In this document: positions 14,801 to 21,202 of the stretch, one piece after another
Layout: each line of letters opens with the position of its first letter
Numbering within the stretch: the first letter of the stretch is position 1
From: JBBIJH01 sp037446075
GTDB lineage: Bacteria; Bacteroidota; Ignavibacteria; UBA10030; JAHEZR01
Assembly: GCA_037446075.1 (NCBI GenBank)
Contig: JBBIJH010000030.1
Coordinates: 1 to 21,202 of the forward strand
DNA length: 21,202 nt
Reading direction: 5' to 3'
Translations under genes and position numbers: made by a program
The notes under the pieces: model-generated
Seen by the model: the letters and a program-made list of their open reading frames with translations, nothing else
Told to the model about the DNA's origin: nothing
Database searches by the model: none

Positions 14801-16168
14801 ATGTACAGAGCCACTATCTTCTTTGCACTCCTGTTGAGCGTTGCAAGTTTCTGCAAAACGAAGACCGTCCTTGGGCTTGATGGGGACTTGAGGGCTGCGC
14901 TGCAAGCTGCTCGGCCTGGGGATACGATTCTTGTAAATGGGGGAAAGTATGTTGGGAATTTCATTCTCGACCGCCGGCTGATTCTTATCGGAAGGGGGAA
15001 ACCCATTGTTCGCGGAGAGGGAACAGGAAGCATCTTCACTCTCGCTGCGGATTCGTGCGTGATCAGGGGATTTGTGATCGAGCACTCCGGGAACATGCTC
15101 GTCGATGAGGATGCAGGGATTCTGGTGAAATCCAACGGGAATTTGATCGAAGAAAATGAGCTTCGAGACATCCTATTTGGGATTTATCTCTATCGTTCCA
15201 GCCGAAATATCATTAGGCGCAATGTCATTCAAGGGCGGAACTGGCTAGAACTTGGACAGCGCGGAAGCGGGATCCATATATGGAATTCTCGCGACAACAC
15301 GCTCGTGGACAACATCATCACGGATGCACGCGATGGGATGTATATCCAGAACGCGAACGGTAATCAGGTTGATCGGAACGAAATCTACAACCTCCGGTAC
15401 GGCCTCCACTACATGTACTCCGATTCTAACCGTTTTACGGAGAATCAGTTTCACCACAACATGGCCGGCGCGGCTATCATGTACTCAAGCCACCTCACCT
15501 TCCGGCGAAATGCGTTCGTCCATAATCGGGGGGTAAGTTCCTTTGGGATTCTCTTTCAGGATTGCCACTACTCGCTTGCCGACTCCAACATCATCGCCGA
15601 TAACGATGTCGGACTCTTCTTCGAAGCTTCGGGACATAACACCTTCCGCTATAACACGATCGCACAGAACGACCTCGCCTTGCAGATGTACACAAACTCT
15701 GAGGAGAATGTTTTCACGCTCAATGCGTTCGTGGACAATGTTAATCCTCTAAGACTGGTCGGGAAACAATCCACTACCCTCTGGTCGTACGAGGGAAAGG
15801 GGAACTACTGGAGTCAGCACGATAGCTACGACTTCAACAACGACGGGATTGCCGACATTCCGCTTCGCATCCAGAATGCCTTTGACTATCTTGAAGGAAA
15901 CTATCCTCGTCTTCGATTGTACTTGTACAGTCCTGCCTCGCAGGCATTGGAGGTTGCGGTGCGGGCGTTTCCTTTTGTGGAGATTTCCCGTGAGATCGAT
16001 GACCACCCTCTCCTGGACCGACCAGAGATCCCCGCTGGTAGGGCGGTCTTTTCCAACACTAGTAACATATCAGTCGGGTCTGTCCTTTTCGTTGGAGGTG
16101 CGATGGGAGGCGCTGTTCTCATAAATCGTTTACGCCACGGTCAGGGCGCGAGACGGAAGGGCCAATGA
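14801..16168 (+). CDS. nosD: NosD, periplasmic copper-site maturation protein
   Basis: 455 residues from ATG 14801; the frame is open farther upstream, but this ATG gives an immediate signal sequence (TIFFALLLSVASF) and follows the previous stop. Residues ~80-350 form right-handed beta-helix (CASH/NosD) repeats rich in Asn: NLIEENELRD, NIIRRNVIQG, NTLVDNIITD, NRFTENQFHHN, NTFRYNTIAQN. The motif GKGNYWSQHDSYDFNNDGIADIP is the usual NosD end region, followed by a C-terminal membrane helix (VGSVLFVGGAMGGAVLI). NosD works with the NosFY ABC transporter in assembling the CuZ cluster of NosZ. The gene overlaps nosF by 4 bp. Confidence 0.95.
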   Translation: MYRATIFFALLLSVASFCKTKTVLGLDGDLRAALQAARPGDTILVNGGKYVGNFILDRRLILIGRGKPIVRGEGTGSIFTLAADSCVIRGFVIEHSGNMLVDEDAGILVKSNGNLIEENELRDILFGIYLYRSSRNIIRRNVIQGRNWLELGQRGSGIHIWNSRDNTLVDNIITDARDGMYIQNANGNQVDRNEIYNLRYGLHYMYSDSNRFTENQFHHNMAGAAIMYSSHLTFRRNAFVHNRGVSSFGILFQDCHYSLADSNIIADNDVGLFFEASGHNTFRYNTIAQNDLALQMYTNSEENVFTLNAFVDNVNPLRLVGKQSTTLWSYEGKGNYWSQHDSYDFNNDGIADIPLRIQNAFDYLEGNYPRLRLYLYSPASQALEVAVRAFPFVEISREIDDHPLLDRPEIPAGRAVFSNTSNISVGSVLFVGGAMGGAVLINRLRHGQGARRKGQ

Positions 16169-16890
16169 TAGACGTCATCCAACTGACGAAGAAGTACGGC
16201 AACTTCACAGCCGTGGAGAAAGTTTCCTTCAATGTGAGGGAAGGAGAGGTGTTTGCCCTCCTTGGCCCGAATGGGAGCGGGAAAACCACAACGATGAAGA
16301 CTATCGTCGGTCTAAACCTTCCAACGGCGGGTCAGGTCCTCGTTAGCGGAATGGATGTTCAGTCGTTTCCGAGGGAGGTACGGCGACTCGTGAGTTATCT
16401 GCCTCAACGGGTTTCCTTCCCGGCGACGCTTACGGTCCGCGAGGTAATCCAGTTTTACGGGCGCTTGCGAGGCTTAACAAAGAAACTTGCAGACGAATTG
16501 CTAGAGAAATCCAGCTTCAACGGTTTTTCTGACAAAAAGGTGGACGAGCTCTCCGGCGGAATGATCCAAAGGCTGGGGCTTTCGGTGGCTTCTCTTCCCG
16601 GAGCGCCAGTTCTTGTGCTTGACGAGCCGACAGCGAATCTGGACCCACAGGGAGTTGTGCGGTTCAGGGAGTTCGTGAAGCAGCAGAAAAGAGAGGGTCG
16701 CACCATCCTCTTCTCAACTCACCTGCTGCCAGAAGCCGAAGAGCTGGCAGATCGCGTTGCAATCTTTGTGAATGGCAAACTCGTGGCTCTGGAATCGATC
16801 GGAGAACTTCAGCGGACCTTTCTCCGGACCAAGACGATCGAAGACCTGTATCTCTATTACGTGGAAAAGCACAGCCATGAGGAAATTTAA
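16165..16890 (+). CDS. nosF: NosF, ABC transporter ATP-binding protein
   Basis: 241 residues. Walker A GPNGSGKTT (34-42), signature LSGGM (129-133), Walker B VLDEPTANLD (151-160) and a switch His in STHLLPEAEE are all present. The ATGA overlap with nosD suggests translational coupling. It energises the NosY permease in supply of sulfur or another factor needed for the CuZ centre of NosZ. Identification rests on ABC motifs plus position between nosD and nosL/nosY. Confidence 0.95.
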   Translation: MIDVIQLTKKYGNFTAVEKVSFNVREGEVFALLGPNGSGKTTTMKTIVGLNLPTAGQVLVSGMDVQSFPREVRRLVSYLPQRVSFPATLTVREVIQFYGRLRGLTKKLADELLEKSSFNGFSDKKVDELSGGMIQRLGLSVASLPGAPVLVLDEPTANLDPQGVVRFREFVKQQKREGRTILFSTHLLPEAEELADRVAIFVNGKLVALESIGELQRTFLRTKTIEDLYLYYVEKHSHEEI

Positions 16891-17320
16891 CCCGGTGATC
16901 ATCTTGACGCTCGGCCTCCTCGCATGTGGAGGGAAGGAGATCAAACCGGTTGACCTCTATCCTGAGGACATCTGCTCGTACTGCAAGATGGCGATCAGCG
17001 AGAAGATGTTTGCCGGAGAGATTGTTCGAGACGACGGGGAGGTATGGAAGTTTGATGATCTCGGTTGTTTGAGGGCGCACATGAAAAGTGAAAAAGAGAA
17101 AGAAAAGTTGCACCTCTTTTTTCGGGTGATGGAGAAGCAAGATTGGGTGGAAGGGAAGGACGCCACTCTAGTTAAATCGGATATGATCAAGACGCCAATG
17201 GGCTCTGGTGTGATTGCTTTCGCCGAGAAGAAGCACGCAGAAGATTTCGTCCGACAGCATGGGGGAAAGGTCATTACACTCGAGGAGTTCATGAAAGGGC
17301 AGGGGTTCCATGAACACTGA
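16877..17320 (+). CDS. nosL: NosL, copper-chaperone lipoprotein
   Basis: 147 residues from ATG 16877, which lies inside the end of nosF (14-bp overlap). An upstream extension of the frame would run deeper into nosF and would destroy the lipoprotein signal, so this start is preferred. The signal ends in LLAC (Cys17), a clear lipobox. The copper-binding motif is CSYCKM (Cys33, Cys36, Met38), followed by Met44. NosL delivers Cu(I) to apo-NosZ. The stop overlaps nosY by 11 bp. Confidence 0.94.
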   Translation: MRKFNPVIILTLGLLACGGKEIKPVDLYPEDICSYCKMAISEKMFAGEIVRDDGEVWKFDDLGCLRAHMKSEKEKEKLHLFFRVMEKQDWVEGKDATLVKSDMIKTPMGSGVIAFAEKKHAEDFVRQHGGKVITLEEFMKGQGFHEH

Positions 17321-18173
17321 GCGGAAGAAAGGAAATAGAAGACTCGACGCCGGGATCATTGGGATTATCGCACGACAGGAGCTTCTTCTTAGCATCCGGA
17401 GTGCGTGGACACTGATCTTTGCGATTGTCTTTGGCGTTCTGATCACGGGAATCGCCTACTTCGGACTCAGGGCCGAGGGGTTTTCGGGTATCCAGGGTTT
17501 TACGCGCACATCTGCTAGTTTGCTAAACCTTGCCCTCTACATCGTCCCACTCGTAACTCTCACGATGGGGGCCTTTGGTTTCAGTAGCGAGCACTCGGCA
17601 GCCGAATTGCTCTACGCACAGCCCGTTCTTCGTTCCGAGATTATCCTTGGAAAGCTCTTGGGGCTTTTCAGCTCCTTTGCGCTTTCAACGTTGATTGGCT
17701 TCGGAGTAGCAGGGGCGTTCATTTCTGTGCAGGCAGGATCGACTGGGATTCTTGCGTACGCGGCTTTTGTAGGCCTATCCCTTCTTCTCGGTCTCGTATT
17801 CCTTTCATTTTCGGCGCTGCTTTCTGCGCTTGCGCGCCGAAGGTTGAAGGCGTTCGCCCTTGCAATCCTCTCCTGGTTTTTCTTTGTGATCTTCTATGAT
17901 CTCGGAGTCATTGCCATCACGACGCTCCTTCGAGGGTCCAGCGCGAATACCTTTCTCTTCCTCTCGCCATTTGCGAACCCCGTGGATATGGTCCGGATTG
18001 CAAGCCTCATTTTCCTGAGTGGGGCCGCGATCTTCGGTGCGGCAGGTGTTGCTCTAATCCGTTACCTAGGGGGAGAGATCCAAAGCCTTGTCCTCCTCAT
18101 CGTTGGTTTGGGGTTCTGGGTCTTTGCCCCCCTTTTGCTCTCTCTTCGTTATGTGAGGCGGCAAGATATTTGA
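17310..18173 (+). CDS. nosY: NosY, ABC transporter permease
   Basis: 287 residues, about six membrane helices after a short basic cytosolic start (ARQELLLSIRSAWTLIFAIVFG). ABC-2 type permease features are seen in SSEHSAAELLYAQPVLRSEIILGKLLG, and LSPFANPVDMVRI is typical of NosY. It forms the membrane part with NosF and connects to periplasmic NosD. It is the last gene of the operon: 145 bp of non-coding DNA follow. Confidence 0.95.
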   Translation: MNTERKKGNRRLDAGIIGIIARQELLLSIRSAWTLIFAIVFGVLITGIAYFGLRAEGFSGIQGFTRTSASLLNLALYIVPLVTLTMGAFGFSSEHSAAELLYAQPVLRSEIILGKLLGLFSSFALSTLIGFGVAGAFISVQAGSTGILAYAAFVGLSLLLGLVFLSFSALLSALARRRLKAFALAILSWFFFVIFYDLGVIAITTLLRGSSANTFLFLSPFANPVDMVRIASLIFLSGAAIFGAAGVALIRYLGGEIQSLVLLIVGLGFWVFAPLLLSLRYVRRQDI

Positions 18174-18318
18174 CTTTTCTTTTTCTCACTCATAGCTAGG
18201 AAATTCGCATGCTTCGAACCTCCAGGAGTACATGCAATGTGCCGGATTCACATGACGAAGTAGGCCTTTACCGAGAGAAAAATTTTTCGTAGATTGAAGC
18301 TAACCGGAGGACTACACC
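18174..18318 (+). promoter_or_regulatory. Intergenic region with possible aconitase promoter
   Basis: 145 bp. TTTACC (18267-18272) and TAGATT (18290-18295) are 17 bp apart and each match 4 of 6 sigma-70 consensus bases. Between them is a 12-bp A/T palindrome, GAAAAATTTTTC (18277-18288), which might be an operator. GGAGGA at 18306-18311 is the ribosome site for the next gene. No convincing terminator for the nos operon is seen; the T-rich CTTTTCTTTTTCTC after nosY has no stem before it. Confidence 0.35.
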
Positions 18319-20246
18319 ATGGGACTCAATCTTGCACAAAAGATCTTGAAAGAGCATCTGGTGTCGGGTGAACTAACAGTCGGCACAGAAATCGGAATTC
18401 GCATCGACCAGACCCTGACCCAAGATGCTACGGGCACGATGGCCTATCTCCAGTTCGAAGCAATGGGGATCCCCCGGATACGGACGAAGCTCTCAGTCAG
18501 TTATGTCGACCACAACATGCTTCAGACTGGCTTTGAGAATGCAGATGACCATCGATATTTGCAGAGCGTCGCAGCGAAATACGGGATTATCTTCTCTCGG
18601 CCCGGTAATGGCATCTGCCATCAGGTGCATCGGGAGCGGTTTGCGGTTCCTGGGGACACGCTCCTCGGTTCCGACAGTCACACGACAACAGCAGGCGGAC
18701 TCGGGATGCTCGCCATTGGTGCCGGAGGTCTCGATGTCGCTGTTGCGATGGCGGGGCAGCCATATTTTCTAATCATGCCAAAAATTCTTGGCGTGCATCT
18801 CATCGGGAAACTTCAGCCATGGGTGAGCGGCAAGGATGTGATCCTGGAAATGCTCCGGCGCTTGACCGTGAAAGGAGGGATTGGAAAGATCATCGAGTAC
18901 TTTGGACCCGGCGTTGCTTCCCTCACGGTCCATGATCGCTTTACGATTGCGAACATGGGTGCCGAACTGGGCGCAACGACATCTATCTTCCCAAGTGACG
19001 ATCAAACCAGAACCTATCTCCGAGCACAAGGTCGCGAAAGTGCATGGAAACCGCTGACGGCAGACCCCGATGCGGCTTTTGATGAAGTAATCGATCTCGA
19101 TCTCGACACGCTCGAGCCTTTGATTGCGCAACCGTCGAGTCCGGACAACGTGGTAAGGGTGAAGGAGATCGAGGGCACGCCCGTTGCGCAGGTTTGCATC
19201 GGCTCGTGCACGAATTCCTCCTTCCATGACCTCTCGATCGCCGCCAAGGTCTTGAAAGGAAAAGTGGCCCATCCAAACGTCTCGTTTACGGTTACCCCTG
19301 GATCGAAGCAGGTCTTCGAGATGATTGCTCGGGACGGCGTTCTTGCGGATTTGATTGCCTCCGGCGCGCGTATTCTCGAGTCAGCCTGCGGTCCGTGTAT
19401 TGGGATGGGGCAGGCGCCGCCGACCAACGCAGTTTCTATCCGCAGCTTCAACAGAAATTTCGAGGGGCGATCCGGGACCCCAGGTGACAAGGTCTATCTC
19501 GCGAGTCCTGAAGTTTGTGCCGCCGCGGCACTGGCGGGAAAGGTCGTGGATCCGCGTGGCCTTGGTATTCCATACGAGCGTACTCCTGAGCCTGAGAGGT
19601 ATCTCATCAACGACGACATGATCCTCTATCCTTCAGATGAACCGCATGAGGTGGAGGTGATTCGCGGTCCGAATATCAAGCCCTTGCCAAAGTTCGATCC
19701 ACTGCCGGACGAGATTCGCGGTAGAGTACTGATCAAGGTTGGGGATAACATCTCAACTGACCATATTCTCCCGGCTGGTGCGAAGGTACTCCCGCTGCGG
19801 TCAAATATCCCCGCNNNNNNNNNNACGTAAGGGTGGACAAGGACTTTCCGGCTCGGGCGAAGGAATGGGGAGGTGGGATTGTGGTGGGAGGGGACAACTA
19901 CGGACAGGGCTCGAGTCGCGAACACGCTGCTCTCGCGCCGCGCTATCTTGGCCTGAGGGCTGTACTCGTGAAGTCCTTTGCTCGAATTCATCTTGCCAAT
20001 CTCATCAATTTTGGGATTCTTCCGTTGACATTTAGGGACGCTGAGGACTATGATAGCATCTCACAGGGAGATGAGCTTGTGATCTCCGACGTGAGGAAGA
20101 CGCTGGAAGCCAACGGCGAATTGAAGGCAAAGAACCTGACGATCGGAAAAGAGATTCCTGTCTCGTATCGCCTCACAGAGCGGCAGAAGCAGATTCTTCT
20201 CGCAGGCGGCATGTTGAATTATGCGCGGATGGCGGGGTTAGCCTGA
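18319..20246 (+). CDS. Aconitate hydratase (Aquifex-type), interrupted by an assembly gap
   Basis: The N-terminal part runs from ATG 18319 (GGAGGA upstream) into N bases at 19815-19824. The C-terminal part continues after the gap in a different frame to TGA 20244-20246. The 4Fe-4S ligands are Cys297 (GSCTNSS), Cys357 and Cys360 (CGPCIG); substrate-binding GSDSHTTTAGG is present. The C-terminal swivel domain has GDNISTDHILPAGAK and GGDNYGQGSSREHAALAP. Length and sequence fit the compact bacterial aconitase described as Aquifex type (about 640-660 residues) rather than AcnA or AcnB. It interconverts citrate and isocitrate in the TCA cycle. Restoring the frame needs 11, 14, 17... bases instead of 10; 17 would give 644 residues. 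It is transcribed apart from nos, as far as can be judged. Confidence 0.93.
19815..19824. other. Scaffold gap (10 N) inside the aconitase gene
   Basis: Ten N between ...SNIP(A) and (x)VRVDKDFP. The frames on either side do not match a 10-base gap. Homologues usually have about five residues plus partial codons here (of the type ISEYVF), so 17 missing bases fit best. The N count is a placeholder or a misestimate. Confidence 0.95.
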
Positions 20247-20649
20247 GTGAAGATCGTCTTCACTCGAAAATCAAAAGGGATCACAATCCGCACTGGAGTT
20301 GGTTTCCCATTGAGTTTAGCAGGCGTGGGTTTCCATCGCCCAGTGACCTCAGGGCTACCGCCCTTTCGTTTGATCACGACAGCTTTTTTCACCAGTCTAT
20401 TCTCTGTGACTAACGCCTTGGTGTAAACCGCGCAGTTCATCCCATCTCTATAGCCGATTCAGGGTATTTGGGGTATGCTCTTTTGACAAGCTGAGGCAGC
20501 TCGTCAGCCTCTATTGACTCGTTGATATCCGGATCTTGCGCACGGGTAGAGCGAGATAAGACTTCGGTTTGTCCAGTGCCTTCTCTGTTCTCTCGGCAGG
20601 AAAGGACGAGAAAGGTTAGGATCGAGAGAAGAGTCCAGCTCAGCTTCAT
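20219..20649 (-). pseudogene. Degraded TonB C-terminal-domain lipoprotein
   Basis: ATG at 20649 (GGGGAG five bases upstream on the minus strand) starts a lipoprotein signal, MKLSWTLLSILTFLVLSC. A linker and VKRAYPKYPESAIEMG follow, then a stop at 20437-20439. The overlapping next frame (ATG 20440) goes on with MNCAVYTKALVTENRLVKKA, then RWKPTPAKLNGKP and VRIVIPFDFRV. Joined, these align with a TonB/energy-transducer C-terminal domain: YPE, VYxKALVxEN, VVIK, W-P-AKxNGKP, VxIPFxF. One G added to GGG restores the frame exactly. About 9 residues normally found before the W(R/K)xxPA motif (DEAALEAVR-like) are also absent, which argues for real decay. The end overlaps the aconitase gene by 28 bp, convergently. 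No TonB-dependent receptor or ExbBD lies nearby. Confidence 0.6.
20245..20265. terminator. Hairpin at the convergent gene ends (possible terminator)
   Basis: GAGTGAAGA (20245-20253) pairs perfectly with TCTTCACTC (20257-20265) around TCG, starting within the aconitase stop codon. There is no T-run on the plus side (GAAAATC follows), so termination, if any, may be weak or Rho-linked. The same hairpin lies in the end of the minus-strand TonB-like remnant. Confidence 0.4.
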
Positions 20650-21063
20650 TTTCACTCCCCGAAAGCGAGCTGGAGCTTTCTACATCGTAGATTCAAGAGA
20701 ACGAGAGAAGTTGCTGGTGGGGCAGGTTTCTCGCCATCCGATGAATCGCCAGTCCGACATCGGTCTGGCGAGGACGGCTGAAACGGGTTGAGGGAGTCCC
20801 GCTTAAGCGGGACCTGTTTGGATGGAGGCGTCGACTTGAGTTGACAGCGGTGCATGGTTGCCAACAAACCTCAGTGGGTAAAGTCGTGTGGTTTCATAAG
20901 ACTGTCATTGAACGGTTGCTGACTTTCGGATAAGAGTGTTTGGAGGAAGGAGTTAGAGAGAGGTTTCAAACTTGAATTTTTCCAAAAAATCCCTATATTT
21001 TCCCCACGCCGAAGTTCAACCCAGCTTTAGATTGCCCCTTAACAAAATCTCTGAGCGGTACTC
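20650..21063. other. Gene-free region with two hairpins and a promoter
   Basis: About 410 bp with no convincing gene on either strand. A hairpin spans 20747-20770: CGCCAG-T-CCGA pairs with TCGG-T-CTGGCG, with a T:T mismatch. A perfect 18-bp palindrome, GTCCCGCTTAAGCGGGAC, is at 20796-20813. Neither is followed by a T-run on either strand. The right third holds the promoter of the next gene. Confidence 0.6.
20972..20999 (+). promoter_or_regulatory. Sigma-70 promoter of the ABC transporter gene
   Basis: TTGAAT (20972-20977), a 16-bp A/T-rich spacer and TATATT (20994-20999). The -35 matches 4 of 6 and the -10 matches 5 of 6 consensus bases. Transcription would start near 21006, giving a leader of about 58 nt before ATG 21064. 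Confidence 0.6.
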
Positions 21064-21202
21064 ATGTCCATTGTCGTCCGTAACCTGACGAAGTACTACG
21101 GCGATGCCAAAGCGGTCGACGACATCTCGTTCGAGGTTCGCTCGGGTGAGATTCTTGGCTTTCTCGGTCCGAATGGCGCCGGTAAAACCACTACCATGCG
21201 CA
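21064..21202 (+). CDS. ABC transporter ATP-binding protein (3' truncated)
   Basis: ATG 21064 opens a frame that leaves the window after 46 codons. MSIVVRNLTKYYGDAKAVDD begins a standard ABC ATPase, with Walker A GPNGAGKTT near residues 37-45. The sequence is like the ATPases of ABC-2 exporters of the CcmA/NatA/GldA type. The ribosome site is weak (GAGCGG). The substrate cannot be told from this fragment, and the permease would be outside the window. Confidence 0.9.
   Translation, partial: MSIVVRNLTKYYGDAKAVDDISFEVRSGEILGFLGPNGAGKTTTMR

Noticed and set aside
20652..20867. Minus-strand ORF of 71 codons in the right intergenic region
   Set aside because: Low-complexity composition, no ribosome site, and it spans two hairpins; not credible as a gene.
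20841..20869. TTGACA at 20841 as a promoter
   Set aside because: A perfect -35 box, but no -10-like sequence at 16-18 bp; the TTGAAT/TATATT pair downstream is much better.
1..21202. CRISPR arrays, tRNA or rRNA genes, insertion sequences
   Set aside because: No spaced direct repeats, no tRNA cloverleaf or rRNA-like stretch, and no transposase reading frame were seen on either strand.

Overview
The window looks like a scaffold piece (one run of 10 N inside a gene) from an anaerobic or microaerobic bacterium with a quinone-linked respiratory chain, c-type cytochromes, Sec/lipoprotein export and sigma-54 control. The nitrous oxide reductase is of the clade II (Sec-exported) type, and a TonB-like remnant and a GldA-like ABC ATPase sit at the right end. 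This would suit a member of the FCB group (Ignavibacteria/KSB1-like lineages) or a similar metagenomic lineage, but that placement is inference; no rRNA or other phylogenetic marker is present.

Layout. (1) 1-5346: the end of a HybB/NrfD-type quinone-interacting membrane subunit, a GcvH-like protein with a CX5CX2C motif, a membrane histidine kinase whose periplasmic sensor domain carries two c-type heme motifs, its NtrC-type sigma-54 activator, and an archaemetzincin-type zinc peptidase. (2) 5347-6241: a regulatory stretch with a textbook -24/-12 sigma-54 promoter (5406-5421), inverted repeats, a small ORF, a hemerythrin gene broken by two in-frame stops, and an intrinsic terminator that contains a strong ribosome-binding site and a 15-codon mini-ORF. 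(3) 6242-18173: a respiratory operon for N2O reduction: a GltD-like FAD/Fe-S flavoprotein, a Rieske protein (frameshifted in this sequence), a full-length b6-type cytochrome b, a membrane-anchored pentaheme cytochrome c, NosZ, a NosB-like membrane protein, a YwiC-like membrane protein, NosD, NosF, NosL and NosY. (4) 18319-20246: an Aquifex-type aconitase interrupted by the N gap. (5) 20219-21202: a degraded TonB-like lipoprotein gene on the minus strand, about 400 bp of gene-free DNA with two hairpins, a good sigma-70 promoter, and the start of an ABC transporter ATPase.

How it may work together. Menaquinol is probably oxidised by the Rieske/cytochrome b module, electrons pass through the pentaheme cytochrome to NosZ, and NosD/F/Y/L supply copper and sulfur for the Cu centres. 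The GltD-like protein may exchange electrons with NAD(P)H or ferredoxin. The heme-bearing kinase and its sigma-54 regulator lie just upstream of the only canonical sigma-54 promoter seen, which suggests a redox- or gas-sensing circuit over the hemerythrin/nos region. The terminator in front of the flavoprotein gene would add a second checkpoint. The wiring is inferred from position and motifs only.

Caveat: four lesions occur (two stops in hemerythrin, a 1-nt shift in the Rieske gene, a 1-nt shift in the TonB-like gene, and the N gap). Two are homopolymer indels, so some may be assembly errors rather than biology.
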